From NCBI RefSeq assembly GCF_036311985.1, contig NZ_JAZDCJ010000029.1: DNA of 64,000 nucleotides; one strand, 5' to 3'. Below are positions 1-8,541 of the stretch, one piece after another. The notes beneath the pieces were generated by a model. It was not told the origin of the DNA and did no database searches. It saw nothing but the letters and a program-made list of their open reading frames with translations. Position 1 is the stretch's first letter. Every line of letters starts with the position of its first letter. The position numbers and the translations under genes were made by a program. The DNA comes from JAZDCJ01 sp036311985 (GTDB lineage Bacteria; Actinomycetota; Actinomycetes; Actinomycetales; Micrococcaceae).

Positions 1-117
1 TGATGCACTCATGTGCGTACTGTGAACTCTACCGTGTGATGGCGTGCGCCACAAGGGCCCGGTTAGGGTGTGAGGTGCCGGCCGGCGCCGGATCCACGGC
101 GAGCGAAGGAGGCACGG
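1..117. other. Upstream region of the IclR gene
   Basis: No gene is supported here. A long reading frame crosses this stretch but continues as an obvious shadow of the IclR and serine hydrolase genes. A TGTG-N11-CACA imperfect palindrome lies at about 35-53 and a -10-like TAGGGT at 64-69, so this is probably the promoter and control region of the IclR gene. A minus-strand ATG at 12-10 could begin a divergent gene outside the window, but only four codons are visible. Confidence 0.4.
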
Positions 118-861
118 GTGGCGAACTCCCCCTCGGGCGACTCCGCGCTGGACCGCCTCGTGCGGATCCTGACCTCCTTCGATGCCGCCCACCCCGGCCT
201 CTCGATCGGCGCGCTCGCCCGTCGCGCGGACATCCCGCGCGCCACGACCTACCGGCTCGTCGACGAACTCGTCGAGCACGGGCTCCTGGCCCGGGAGCCG
301 GACGGATCGGTGCGGCTCGGGCTGCGGCTCTGGGAGCTCTCCAACCGCGCGTCCCCGGCGCGCGACCTGCGCCAGGTCGCCCTGCCGTACATGGAGGACA
401 TCAACCAGCTGCTGCGCCACAACACGCAGCTGGCCGTGCTGCACGAGGACGAGGTGCTGATCGTCGAGCGGCTCTCCCGCCCCGGCGCGGCCGTGAACCA
501 GGCGCGCGTCGCGGGCCGCATGCCGGTGCTGCGCACCTCGATGGGCATGGCCCTGCTGGCCTTCTCCCCGCCGCACGCCGCGGACGGGTTCATCGAGCGC
601 CACGCCGACGAGGTCGCGGCGCGCCACCCGGACATCCGCCGCGAGCTGGCCCGGATCCGGCTCGCCGGCCACGCCACGTTCGACGGCTTCATCGACGAGG
701 ACACGACCGGGGCGGCGGTCCCCATCCTCGACGGCCGCGGGCAGGCCGTCGCCGTCCTCGCCGTCGTCGTGCCCCGCGGCTCCGAGCTGCTGCCGGCGGC
801 CGTCATGGCGCTGCGCACCGCCGCCCGCGGCATCGCGCGCGAGCTGTCCGGGGAACGCTAG
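118..861 (+). CDS. IclR-family transcriptional regulator of the pob/pca cluster
   Basis: Predicted DNA-binding regulator of 247 aa, the usual IclR length. An N-terminal winged helix-turn-helix (about residues 10-65, with ALARRADIPRATTYRLVDEL as recognition region) is followed by the IclR effector-binding domain, including the GMALLAFSP stretch typical of the family. The GTG at 118 is preferred because GAAGGAGG sits 5 nt upstream; the longer frame from 70 lacks a ribosome site. It precedes pobA and the pca genes, with one serine hydrolase gene on the other strand in between. IclR proteins PcaR/PobR commonly control 4-hydroxybenzoate and protocatechuate genes, so that is its likely job; whether it activates or represses cannot be read from the sequence. 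Confidence 0.88.
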   Translation: MANSPSGDSALDRLVRILTSFDAAHPGLSIGALARRADIPRATTYRLVDELVEHGLLAREPDGSVRLGLRLWELSNRASPARDLRQVALPYMEDINQLLRHNTQLAVLHEDEVLIVERLSRPGAAVNQARVAGRMPVLRTSMGMALLAFSPPHAADGFIERHADEVAARHPDIRRELARIRLAGHATFDGFIDEDTTGAAVPILDGRGQAVAVLAVVVPRGSELLPAAVMALRTAARGIARELSGER

Positions 862-1895
862 GCGCCGCCCTCGTCCGCCGCGGCGAAGTACGCGTCGACC
901 GCGTCGTCCAGCACGGCCGCGACGGGCCAGGCACCCTCGCTGCTGTTGCCCAGCACGCTCGCGGTGATGCGCGCCGCGGGGAGGTGGGTCGAGCGGAAGG
1001 AGGCCCCGGCGTCGTACCCCTCGAGCACGAGCGCGGGGTGCCGGGCGTGCAGGAAGAACCCCATCCCGGCCCGCAGCCCCTCTTCCGGCACGTCGTGGCG
1101 GGGCCGGGTCATCTCCTGGACCGTCGCGGGCGAGACGATCCGCCCCTCGACGACGGCGAGCCAGAAGCGGTGCAGATCCGCAGCGGTCGTGAACGCCCCG
1201 CCGTCGCCGTTGCCGAGCACGGGCAGGTGCAGGGTGTTCACGACGTCGCCCTCGTCATAGACGTAGCCGTACGCCGCGTCGGCCGGCAGGGCGTTGAGCG
1301 GAGGGAAGCCCGTCCGCTCCAGGCCCGCCGGATCCAGGACGAGCCGGCGGATCAGCGAGTGGTAGCCCTCGCCCCCGACGCGCTCGAGGAGCACGGCCAG
1401 GACCATGTAGCCGCCGTTGCAATAGGTGAAGCGCTCCCCCGGCGCGGACGCCTGCGGGTAGCCGTCGAGCAGGGGCAGGAACGCGGCCGCGCTCGTGAGC
1501 GTGTGCACGGGGGCGCTCAGCACGAAGTCGTCGACGTCCCAGTCCGCCTCCTCGTCGAGGTAGTCACCGATCCCGGACGTGTGGGTGAGCAGGTGCTCGA
1601 CCGTGACGGCGTCGTCGATGAGCGGCAGGTCATCGCCGAGGAGCTCCCGCACGCGCTGGTCCAGGCGGAGCCGGCCGCCCTCGACGAGCCGCATGACGGC
1701 CAGGGCCGTGAACGCCTTGCTACCGCTCGCGATCCCGATCCGGGCGTCGGCCGTCATCGGCACGCCGAGCGCGCGGTGGAGGTGGCCGGCGCAGCGCTCG
1801 AGCGTGCGCACGCCGCCCTCGTCGACGGCGACGACGCCCGTGAAGGAGTTCCTGGCGATGGCCGCCTCGAGGGCGGCGGGATCGACGTGCATCAC
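858..1895 (-). CDS. Serine hydrolase, beta-lactamase/DD-peptidase fold
   Basis: Protein of 345 aa in the class C beta-lactamase/esterase superfamily. The catalytic S-x-x-K tetrad is SGSK at about residues 57-60 (IASGSKAFTAL), and the Y-x-N motif is YCN in FTYCNGGYMVL near residue 155. No signal peptide is visible, so it is probably cytoplasmic, as for many EstB-like esterases and peptidases of this fold. The substrate cannot be told. Its stop codon overlaps the end of the IclR gene by four bases (convergent). Its start faces pobA across a 195-bp divergent region. It contains one copy of the dispersed CGACGCCGGGGCC repeat, read as GYDAGAS; a similar D-A-G-[VA]-S-F string is natural in this family, so that copy may be ordinary coding sequence. 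Confidence 0.85.
   Translation of the reverse strand: MMHVDPAALEAAIARNSFTGVVAVDEGGVRTLERCAGHLHRALGVPMTADARIGIASGSKAFTALAVMRLVEGGRLRLDQRVRELLGDDLPLIDDAVTVEHLLTHTSGIGDYLDEEADWDVDDFVLSAPVHTLTSAAAFLPLLDGYPQASAPGERFTYCNGGYMVLAVLLERVGGEGYHSLIRRLVLDPAGLERTGFPPLNALPADAAYGYVYDEGDVVNTLHLPVLGNGDGGAFTTAADLHRFWLAVVEGRIVSPATVQEMTRPRHDVPEEGLRAGMGFFLHARHPALVLEGYDAGASFRSTHLPAARITASVLGNSSEGAWPVAAVLDDAVDAYFAAADEGGA
1002..1014 (-). repeat. Dispersed repeat core copy (serine hydrolase)
   Basis: Exact GGCCCCGGCGTCG (minus-strand CGACGCCGGGGCC), extended to GTACCCC on its right, in the serine hydrolase gene as GYDAGAS. Confidence 0.5.
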
Positions 1896-1987
1896 GGCCT
1901 CCTGCCGGCGCTGGTGGTGCGGACTCTACCCCGGGAGGGGCGGCGGGCACAGTGACGGATGCCGGGCCGTCGTCCCAATCAATGAGA

Positions 1988-2000
1988 CCGTCCGGGACGG
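1988..2000. promoter_or_regulatory. Small palindrome in the divergent region before pobA
   Basis: CCGTCCGGGACGG is a perfect palindrome around a central G in the 195-bp region between the serine hydrolase and pobA. It could be an operator for the IclR regulator, but short GC palindromes are common by chance in DNA this rich. No convincing -35/-10 pair was found for pobA. Confidence 0.25.
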
Positions 2001-2090
2001 GCCGGGGTGGCCCGGGACACACTGGTTGCGGGCCGCCGCGGCGCATCGAGGCACCGCCGGCCCCCGAAGACTTTCCAGGAGGCCCACGCC

Positions 2091-3299
2091 ATGGCGGCAC
2101 CACGCACCACGCTGACGACGCGCGTCGGCATCGTCGGCGGCGGACCGGCGGGGCTCATGCTCTCCCACCTGCTCTCCCGCGCCGGGATCGAGAACGTCGT
2201 CGTCGAGTCCCGGGAGCGCGACGACATCGCCACGACCCACCGGGCCGGCATCCTCGAATCCGGTTCCGTGCGGCTGCTCGCCGAATCCGGCGTCGGGGGG
2301 CGCGTCCTGGACCAGGGCGACGAACACGCCGGGATCGACCTGCGTTTCAACGGCGAGTCCCACCCGCTGGACTTCAAGGACCTCGTCGACGCGACCGTGA
2401 CCCTCTACGCCCAGAACGAGGTCTTCGCGGACCTCGCCGCGGCCCGGGAGCGCGACGGCGGCGACGTCCGCTACGGCGCCCGGGTCACCGCCCTGTTCGA
2501 TCTGGAGTCCACGGCCCCGTCCCTGCACTTCACCGACCGCGACGGGGCGGAGTTCGAGCTCCGCTGCGACGTCGTCGTCGGCGCCGACGGCTCCCGGAGC
2601 TTCTGCCGCCGCGCCATCCCGCACGCCTGCGACTTCAAGGCCGAATACCCCTTCGCCTGGTTCGGCATCCTCACCGAGGCCCCCAAGAGCGCCCCGGAAC
2701 TGGTCTACGCCAACTCGCCCCACGGCTTCGCCCTGATCAGCCAGCGCAGCGAGACCGTGCAGCGCATGTACTTCCAATGCGATCCGGGCGAGGACGTCGA
2801 CGCCTGGAGCGAGGACCGCATCTGGTCCGAGCTGCAGCGCCGCGTCGACGGCCCCGACGGCTTCGAGCTGAAGACCGGCCCCATCTTCGACAAGACCGTG
2901 CTCGGCTTCCGCTCCTACGTCCGCGAACCGCTCGGCCACGGCCGCCTGTTCCTGGCCGGCGACGCCGGGCACACCGTGCCCCCGACCGGCGCCAAGGGAC
3001 TGAACCTGGCCCTCGCCGACGTCGAGGTGCTCTTCGAGGCCCTCGACTCCTTCTACTCCACCGGCAACGACGCGCTGCTGGCGGCCTACTCGGACACCGC
3101 CCTACGGCGGGTCTGGAAGGCGCAGAACTTCTCCGCGTGGATGACCAACATGCTGCACACCCCCGCCGGGGGAGATCCGTTCGCGGCCAAGCGCGCGCTC
3201 GGCGAGCTCGAGACCGTCACGTCCTCCCGCTTCGGCCGGCAGTACCTGGCCGAGTCCTACACCGGCTGGCCCCACGCCCCGGCGTCGTCCTCCCGCTAG
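2091..3299 (+). CDS. pobA: 4-hydroxybenzoate 3-monooxygenase
   Basis: Flavoprotein hydroxylase of 402 aa that converts 4-hydroxybenzoate to protocatechuate using NAD(P)H and O2. The N-terminal FAD-binding GxGxxG is GGGPAG at residues 16-21, followed by the family segment ESRERDDIATTHRAGILE. The DG motif VGADGSR lies near residue 165, and the second FAD motif LFLAGDAGHTVPPTGAKGLN near residue 285, all as in Pseudomonas PobA (about 394 aa). The ATG at 2091 has CCAGGAGG upstream; an in-frame ATG at 2007 would add 28 low-complexity residues. It is the first gene of a tight pob-pca run, so its product feeds straight into PcaHG. The last codons contain a near copy of the dispersed repeat on the minus strand. 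Confidence 0.95.
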   Translation: MAAPRTTLTTRVGIVGGGPAGLMLSHLLSRAGIENVVVESRERDDIATTHRAGILESGSVRLLAESGVGGRVLDQGDEHAGIDLRFNGESHPLDFKDLVDATVTLYAQNEVFADLAAARERDGGDVRYGARVTALFDLESTAPSLHFTDRDGAEFELRCDVVVGADGSRSFCRRAIPHACDFKAEYPFAWFGILTEAPKSAPELVYANSPHGFALISQRSETVQRMYFQCDPGEDVDAWSEDRIWSELQRRVDGPDGFELKTGPIFDKTVLGFRSYVREPLGHGRLFLAGDAGHTVPPTGAKGLNLALADVEVLFEALDSFYSTGNDALLAAYSDTALRRVWKAQNFSAWMTNMLHTPAGGDPFAAKRALGELETVTSSRFGRQYLAESYTGWPHAPASSSR

Positions 3300-3344
3300 A
3301 CCACCACCCACCACACCAAGCACCCCACCCGAAAGGAGCGCTCG

Positions 3345-4178
3345 ATGGCCACCACCGACACCGGCAACGAGACGTTCGCGAACAGCCACGTGCTGGACCC
3401 GGCCGCCTCGACGGCCTCGCAGGAGCAGATCAACGAGGAGATCTCCGCCCTCCACGGCGCCTACCGCGATTCCGTCGCGGCGGGCGGCGAAGAGGAGACG
3501 CAGCCGCGGATCGACTTCGCCCCGTACCGCAGCTCCCTGCTGCGCCACCCGACCAAGAGCCTGCACCACGCCGACCCGGAGACGATCGAGCTCCACAGCC
3601 CGGCGTTCGGCCAGCGCGACGTGCACGTCCTCGAATCGGACCTGACCATCCAGCACAACGGCGAGCCGATCGGCGAGCGCATCGTCGTCACGGGCCGCGT
3701 CCTCGACGGCGACGGCCGCCCGGTCCGCAACCAGCTGATCGAGGTCTGGCAGGCCAACGCCGCGGGCCGCTACGTGCACAAGCGGGACCAGCACCCGGCC
3801 CCGATCGACCCGAACTTCACGGGCGTGGGCCGTGCCATCACGGGCGAGAACGGCGAGTACACGTTCACGACCATCAAGCCGGCCCCGTACCCGTGGAAGA
3901 ACCACCACAACGCGTGGCGCCCGGCGCACATCCACTTCTCGCTCTTCGGCACCGACTTCACGCAGCGCATGATCACCCAGATGTACTTCCCGGGCGATCC
4001 GCTGTTCAGCCTGGACCCGATCTACCAGTCGATCCAGGACCAGAAGGCCCGCGACCGGCTCGTGGCCGTCTACGACCACTCGGTGACGAGCCACGAATGG
4101 GCCACCGGATACCGCTGGGACATCGTGCTCACGGGCAGCAACCGCACCTGGATGGAAGACGAAGAGGGGGACCACTAG
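3345..4178 (+). CDS. pcaH: Protocatechuate 3,4-dioxygenase beta subunit
   Basis: Protein of 277 aa, catalytic subunit of the non-heme Fe(III) intradiol dioxygenase that opens protocatechuate to 3-carboxy-cis,cis-muconate. The expected iron ligands can be placed: Tyr in GRYVHKRDQ, Tyr in APYPWKNHHN, and the two His of PAHIHFSLFG. The segment LIEVWQANAAGRY is the family core. It is somewhat longer than the Pseudomonas beta subunit because of a roughly 40-residue N-terminal extension. The ribosome site is GAAAGGAG, and the gene ends 2 bp before pcaG, so the subunits are made together. Confidence 0.95.
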   Translation: MATTDTGNETFANSHVLDPAASTASQEQINEEISALHGAYRDSVAAGGEEETQPRIDFAPYRSSLLRHPTKSLHHADPETIELHSPAFGQRDVHVLESDLTIQHNGEPIGERIVVTGRVLDGDGRPVRNQLIEVWQANAAGRYVHKRDQHPAPIDPNFTGVGRAITGENGEYTFTTIKPAPYPWKNHHNAWRPAHIHFSLFGTDFTQRMITQMYFPGDPLFSLDPIYQSIQDQKARDRLVAVYDHSVTSHEWATGYRWDIVLTGSNRTWMEDEEGDH

Positions 4179-4180
4179 AG

Positions 4181-4759
4181 ATGGCACAGGCACCTGAACT
4201 GAAGCTCGTTCCGACGCCGGGGCAGACCGTGGGCCCGTTCTTCGGCTACGCCCTGCCCTTCGAGAAGGGCGGCGAGCTGCTGCACCCGGGCCACCCGCGC
4301 GCGGTACGCCTCTACGGCGACGTCACCGACGGCAACGGCGATCCGATCCCGGACGCGCTGCTGGAGATCTGGCAGGCGGACGAGGACGGCAACGTCCCGG
4401 CCGAGACCGGATCGCTGGTCCGCGACGGCTATACCTTCACCGGCTGGGGCCGCGTCCCCGTGGACAACCTGGGCCGCTACACCTTCACCACGGTCAACCC
4501 GGGGCCGAGCGAGCCCGGCAAGGCGCCGTTCATCCTGCTCACCGTGTTCGCGCGCGGCCTGATGAACCGCCTGTTCACGCGGATCTACCTGCCGGAGGAC
4601 GCCAAGGCCCTCGCGGCCGACCCCCTGCTCTCCTCGCTCGACGACGCCGCCCGGGACAGCCTGATCGCCACGCGCGAGGCGGACGGGAGCCTGCGCTTCG
4701 ACGTGCGCCTGCAGGGCGAGGGCGAGACGGCGTTCCTGCAGTACCCGCGGCTGTCCTAG
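4181..4759 (+). CDS. pcaG: Protocatechuate 3,4-dioxygenase alpha subunit
   Basis: Protein of 192 aa that pairs with PcaH. It starts with the conserved TPGQTVGPFFGYAL region and has LLEIWQADEDG, paralogous to the beta-subunit core, but lacks the HIH iron-binding motif, as alpha subunits do. The ATG lies 2 bp after the pcaH stop, with GAGGGGG as ribosome site inside the pcaH end. In the protocatechuate branch of the beta-ketoadipate pathway it acts after PobA and before PcaB. Confidence 0.93.
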   Translation: MAQAPELKLVPTPGQTVGPFFGYALPFEKGGELLHPGHPRAVRLYGDVTDGNGDPIPDALLEIWQADEDGNVPAETGSLVRDGYTFTGWGRVPVDNLGRYTFTTVNPGPSEPGKAPFILLTVFARGLMNRLFTRIYLPEDAKALAADPLLSSLDDAARDSLIATREADGSLRFDVRLQGEGETAFLQYPRLS

Positions 4760-4787
4760 CCCGGAGCCGGGACGCCGTTGACACTGC

Positions 4788-4800
4788 TAGCTTGTGGAGC
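4788..4800 (+). promoter_or_regulatory. Probable leaderless promoter before pcaB
   Basis: The -10 hexamer TAGCTT (4788-4793) is followed by 7 nt and then the ATG of pcaB, with no ribosome site. In actinobacteria TANNNT at this distance marks transcripts that start at the initiation codon. A TTGACA at 4778-4783 is too close to act as the -35 of this -10. If real, pcaB, pcaD and pcaC can be transcribed separately from pobA-pcaHG. Confidence 0.45.
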
Positions 4801-6213
4801 ATGATGACCAGTACCGACTACGGACTGCTGAACCCCGCCTGGGCGGGCACCGCCGTCGCCGCGGCGACGGATGACGCCGCGCTGGTCCAGGCGCTCCTCG
4901 ACGTCGAGGCCGCATGGGTCGCGGTGCTCGAGGACGCGGGGCTCTGCCCGGCGGGGACCGCCGACGCGGTGGACGCGGCGGCCGACGCCTCGCTCTACGA
5001 CGCGGCGTCGCTCGCGGCGCGCACGGCCGACGGCGGCAACGTCCTCATCCCCCTCCTCGGGGACCTGCGGGCGGAACTGAAGGCGGCCGGAGCTCCGGGC
5101 GCCGCGGCCGTTGTCCACCGCGGCGCCACGAGCCAGGACATCATCGACACCGCGCTCATGCTGCTCGCCGTCCGCGCGGGCGGGGTGCTGCGGGCGGACG
5201 TCCGGCGCTCCGCGGACGCCCTCGCGCGGCTCGCGGACGCGCACCGCGGCACGCTGTGCGTCGCGCGCTCGCTCACCCAGCACGCCCTGCCGGGCACGTT
5301 CGGGCTGCGGGCCGCGAACTGGCTGTCCGGCGTCGTGGAGGCGGGGCGGCGGCTCGAGTCCGCGCTCGACGCGGCGCCGCTGCAGTGGGGCGGGGCCGTG
5401 GGGACGCTCGCCTCGCTGACGGACTCGCTCGCGTCCGCGGGGTACGACGCCGGGGCCCGGGTCCCGGAGCTGACCGGCGCCCTGGCGGCGCAGCTGGGCC
5501 TCGCGGATCCGGGCGCGCCGTGGCACACGAACCGGCTCCCGCTGACGGGGCTCGGCGCCTCGCTCGCGGATGTGTGCGCGGCGGCCGGCAAGGTGGCCGC
5601 CGACGTCCTGCTGCTGGCCCGGCCCGAGCTCGCCGAGCTCACCGAACCCCGCGAGGCCGGCAAGGGCGGCTCCTCGGCCATGCCGCAGAAGCAGAACCCC
5701 GTGCTCTCGGTGCTCATCAAGCAGGCCGCGCTCGCCGCGCCGCAGCACGCCGCCCAGCTGTTCCTCGCCGCCGGCACCGCGGTGGACGAGCGCCCCGACG
5801 GCGCCTGGCACGCCGAGTGGGCCGCGCTGCGCGAGCTGCTGCGACTGGCCGGCGGGTCCGCCGCGAAGCTCGCCTCCCTCGCCGAGGGCCTCGGCGTCCA
5901 CCCCGAGGCCATGGCGCGCAACGCGGCCCTGTCCGGGGACCTCCTCGTCTCCGAACGGCTCATGGCGCGGCTCGCCCCCGCCCTCGGGAAGGGGGACGCG
6001 GCCGCGGGCAAGGCCCGGATCCAGGCCGCCGTGCGGGACTCCCTCGGCGGCGGGGGCGAACTGCGGGAGCTGCTACGGGCCGGACTCCCGGACGGGGCGA
6101 TGGATCCCGCGGACTTCGACGCGCTCTTCCACCCGTCCGGCTACCTCGGCCAGGCGGACGCCTTCATCGACGCCGCCCTGGCACGCCACCGACACCTCCG
6201 GAAGGAATCATGA
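4801..6213 (+). CDS. pcaB: 3-carboxy-cis,cis-muconate cycloisomerase
   Basis: Protein of 470 aa of the fumarase/adenylosuccinate lyase superfamily, which lactonises carboxymuconate to 4-carboxymuconolactone. The superfamily signature GGSSAMPQKQNPV is at about residues 286-298 and the HRGATSQDIIDT active-site loop near residue 104. It begins 41 bp after pcaG; ATG 4801 is chosen over a TTG at 4792 because it fits the leaderless -10. The stop codon overlaps the start of pcaD (ATGA). A variable loop (AGYDAGARVPEL) carries an exact copy of the dispersed repeat. The C terminus is longer than in short PcaB forms of about 350 aa but matches the full-length 450-470 aa forms. Confidence 0.94.
   Translation: MMTSTDYGLLNPAWAGTAVAAATDDAALVQALLDVEAAWVAVLEDAGLCPAGTADAVDAAADASLYDAASLAARTADGGNVLIPLLGDLRAELKAAGAPGAAAVVHRGATSQDIIDTALMLLAVRAGGVLRADVRRSADALARLADAHRGTLCVARSLTQHALPGTFGLRAANWLSGVVEAGRRLESALDAAPLQWGGAVGTLASLTDSLASAGYDAGARVPELTGALAAQLGLADPGAPWHTNRLPLTGLGASLADVCAAAGKVAADVLLLARPELAELTEPREAGKGGSSAMPQKQNPVLSVLIKQAALAAPQHAAQLFLAAGTAVDERPDGAWHAEWAALRELLRLAGGSAAKLASLAEGLGVHPEAMARNAALSGDLLVSERLMARLAPALGKGDAAAGKARIQAAVRDSLGGGGELRELLRAGLPDGAMDPADFDALFHPSGYLGQADAFIDAALARHRHLRKES
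5445..5457 (+). repeat. Dispersed repeat core copy (pcaB)
   Basis: Exact CGACGCCGGGGCC, preceded by GGGGTA, in a variable loop of pcaB (GYDAGAR). Confidence 0.55.
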
Positions 6214-7046
6214 CCGCACCACGGCTGCGCACCACCCACCTGAACCCGATCGCCGGCGGCGACCCGTCCGGCGCGCCCTCCGGCAGGCCCGCCCTGGTCC
6301 TGGGCCCCTCGCTCGGCACGGGGGCCGTGGCGCTGTGGGGGCCGATCGCGCCCCTGCTCGCCCCGCACTTCGAGCTCTTCGCGTGGGACCTGCCGGGCCA
6401 CGGCGGGGCCGCGCCGAGCACGGAGCCCTTCACGCTCGCCGAGCTCGCCTCCGCCGTCGTCGCCGCGGCCGGGGCGCTGCGGGAAGAGGGGCGGATCGAT
6501 CCCGCGCTCCCCGTCCACTACGCCGGGGTTTCCATCGGCGGCGCCACGGGCGTGCAGCTCGGGCACGACCATCCGGGCTTCTTCTCCCGGATCTCCGTCA
6601 TCTGCTCCGCCGCGAAGATCGGCACGCCCGAGGCCTGGACAGAGCGCGCGGAGCTCGTCGCGCGGGCCGGGACGCCGACCATGGTGGTCGGATCGGCGCA
6701 GCGCTGGTTCGCCCCCGGCTTCATCGAGGCGAACCCCGTGGTCTCCACCAACCTCCTGCACACCCTGCAGGACGCGGACCGCTTCTCCTACGCCCACGCG
6801 TGCGGGGCCCTCGCCGGCTTCGACCTGCGCGACGGGCTCGGTGCCATCACCGATCCGCTGCTCGCGATCGCCGGCGCGCACGACTCCGTCTGCCCGCCCG
6901 CCGACGCCGAGGCCCTGGCGGCCGGCGTTGCGGACGGACGCTCCGCCGTCGTACCCTCCGCCGCGCACCTGGCGCCGGCCGAGGATCCCGAGGCGACCGC
7001 CCGACTGCTCATCGACTTCTTCACCCAGGAGGACCCCCGTGGCTGA
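6210..7046 (+). CDS. pcaD: 3-oxoadipate enol-lactonase
   Basis: Alpha/beta hydrolase of 278 aa that opens beta-ketoadipate enol-lactone to beta-ketoadipate. The nucleophile elbow is GVSIGG (Ser near residue 110), the acid is Asp in AGAHDSVCP, and the base is His in PSAAHLAPAEDP. Start ATG 6210 overlaps the pcaB stop by four bases with GAAGGA just upstream, so translation is coupled. In many actinobacteria PcaD is fused to PcaC as PcaL; here the two are separate genes whose ends overlap by 8 bp. Confidence 0.93.
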   Translation: MTAPRLRTTHLNPIAGGDPSGAPSGRPALVLGPSLGTGAVALWGPIAPLLAPHFELFAWDLPGHGGAAPSTEPFTLAELASAVVAAAGALREEGRIDPALPVHYAGVSIGGATGVQLGHDHPGFFSRISVICSAAKIGTPEAWTERAELVARAGTPTMVVGSAQRWFAPGFIEANPVVSTNLLHTLQDADRFSYAHACGALAGFDLRDGLGAITDPLLAIAGAHDSVCPPADAEALAAGVADGRSAVVPSAAHLAPAEDPEATARLLIDFFTQEDPRG

Positions 7047-7434
7047 ATCGACCCGCCTGCCCGGCGACCCGTACGACGACGGCATGGTGGTGCGCCGCCA
7101 GGTCCTCGGCGACGCCCACGTCGACCGCGCGAACACCAACACGAGCCCTTTCACCGAGGAGTTCCAGGAGATGATCACCCGCTACGCGTGGGGCACCATC
7201 TGGACCCGCCCGGGGCTCGAGCGCACGACGCGCTCGGCGATCACCCTGACCGCGATGATCGCCGGCGGCTACTGGGAGGAGCTCGAGATGCACGTCCACG
7301 CCGCCCTGCGCAACGGCATGAGCCCCGATGAGATCAAGGAGGTGTTCCTGCAATCGGCCATCTACTGCTCGGTGCCGGCGGCGAACGTGGCCTTCAAGAT
7401 CGGGCAGAAGGTCCTGGCCGAGTACGAGGACTGA
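7039..7434 (+). CDS. pcaC: 4-carboxymuconolactone decarboxylase
   Basis: Small protein of 131 aa, the normal length for PcaC of the CMD/AhpD fold, which decarboxylates carboxymuconolactone to the enol-lactone. Family features include YAWGTIWTRPGL, RSAITLTAMIA and the EIKEVFLQSAIYCSVPAAN segment with its conserved acid and Cys. The GTG at 7039 has a perfect AGGAGG upstream and overlaps the end of pcaD, so the product is coupled but not fused. It acts between PcaB and PcaD. Confidence 0.94.
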   Translation: MAESTRLPGDPYDDGMVVRRQVLGDAHVDRANTNTSPFTEEFQEMITRYAWGTIWTRPGLERTTRSAITLTAMIAGGYWEELEMHVHAALRNGMSPDEIKEVFLQSAIYCSVPAANVAFKIGQKVLAEYED

Positions 7435-7475
7435 GCCCGGGGCCCGGGCACCGGCGGCGGGAGCGAACCGTGCGG

Positions 7476-7488
7476 TAGCGTCGTGGGC
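7476..7488 (+). promoter_or_regulatory. Probable leaderless promoter before the acyl-CoA hydrolase gene
   Basis: TAGCGT at 7476-7481, then 7 nt, then ATG 7489, with no ribosome site: the same arrangement as before pcaB. It suggests the following gene is a separate transcription unit. Confidence 0.45.
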
Positions 7489-8541
7489 ATGAGCGAGCAC
7501 GTCCTGACGAGCACCGGAGCCGGCCTGGGCCTGATCACCCTGAACCGGCCCGAGAAGATCAATGCCCTGACCCGCCCGATGGTGGCCGCGGTCGGCGCGG
7601 CCCTGGACGCCTGGCGGGAGGACCCCGCGGTGCGGATCGTCGTGCTGCGCGGCGCCGGCGAGCGCGGCTTCTGCGCCGGCGGCGACATCAAGTGCTTCTA
7701 CGAGTCCATCGTCGCGGACCGCCACCAGGACTTCCTGGACTTCCTGGCCGAGGAATTCGCGGTGGACCACGCGATCGCCACCTACCCGAAGCCCGTCGTC
7801 GCGTTCATGGACGGGCTGTGCATGGGCGGCGGCGTTGGCCTGGCCGGGCACGCCTCCGTCCGGATCGTCACGCCGCGCTCGAAGGTCGGCATGCCGGAGA
7901 CGCGGATCGGCTACTCCCCCGACGTCGGCGGCACGCACCTCCTGGGGTTGGCGCCCGGACACCTCGGCGAGTACTTCGCCCTGACGGCCGGGACGATGGG
8001 CGCCGCGGACGCGATCCACGCCGGCTTCGCCGACTTCTGCGTCGCCGAGGACGCGCTCGGGGACGTCCTGGACGCGCTGCCGGATCTCGCGGGGCTGCCC
8101 GCGGAGGACCTCGCGGCGGCCTTCGAAGTCATGCACGGATCCCCGGCGCCCGCGGACACGGGGACCTCGCTCCTGGCGCAGCCGTGGATCGACGCCGCCT
8201 TCGCCGGGCGCACCGTCGCGGACATCCTCGCCTCGCTGGATTCGCTTCCCCACCGCGGCGCCGCGGACGCGGCCCGGGCCGTCCGATCGGTGTCCCCGCT
8301 CGCGGCCGAGACGGCGCTGCAGGCGGTCCGCGCCGCCCGCGCGGCCGACCACCTGCCGGAGGCGTTCGACCGCGAGCTGCGGCTCGCCGCGTTCCTCATG
8401 GACCATCCGGACCTGCCCGAGGGGATCCGCGCCCAGGTGATCGACAAGGACCGCAACCCGCACTGGTCCCCCGCCGACCCGGCGGACGTGGACCGCGAGG
8501 CGATCTCCGGCGTCGTCCTCGGCGCGGCCGCGGACGGCTAG
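7489..8541 (+). CDS. Enoyl-CoA hydratase/isomerase family protein, 3-hydroxyisobutyryl-CoA hydrolase-like
   Basis: Protein of 350 aa. The crotonase fold is clear: oxyanion-hole segments RGFCAGGDIK (near residue 65) and MDGLCMGGGVGLAGHA (near residue 110). The length and MPETRIGYSPDVGGTHLL are typical of the 3-hydroxyisobutyryl-CoA hydrolase subfamily (valine degradation) rather than of ordinary 260-aa hydratases. The C-terminal half includes the helical extension of that subfamily. It follows the pca genes at a 54-bp distance and has its own promoter signal, so a direct role in aromatic breakdown is not implied. It ends convergently with a 4-bp overlap with the deaminase gene. Confidence 0.85.
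   Translation: MSEHVLTSTGAGLGLITLNRPEKINALTRPMVAAVGAALDAWREDPAVRIVVLRGAGERGFCAGGDIKCFYESIVADRHQDFLDFLAEEFAVDHAIATYPKPVVAFMDGLCMGGGVGLAGHASVRIVTPRSKVGMPETRIGYSPDVGGTHLLGLAPGHLGEYFALTAGTMGAADAIHAGFADFCVAEDALGDVLDALPDLAGLPAEDLAAAFEVMHGSPAPADTGTSLLAQPWIDAAFAGRTVADILASLDSLPHRGAADAARAVRSVSPLAAETALQAVRAARAADHLPEAFDRELRLAAFLMDHPDLPEGIRAQVIDKDRNPHWSPADPADVDREAISGVVLGAAADG

Noticed and set aside
3..1955. Long plus-strand reading frame (650 aa) across the IclR and hydrolase genes
   Set aside because: Arg/Pro/Ala/Gly-rich without domains, overlapping two clear genes; an artefact of the low stop-codon frequency in GC-rich DNA.
4211..4224. CCGACGCCGGGGCA in pcaG
   Set aside because: It encodes the conserved PTPGQT motif of the dioxygenase alpha subunit, so protein constraint explains it.
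4778..4783. TTGACA before pcaB as a -35 box
   Set aside because: Only 4 nt from the TAGCTT box and followed by no other -10 before the start codon.
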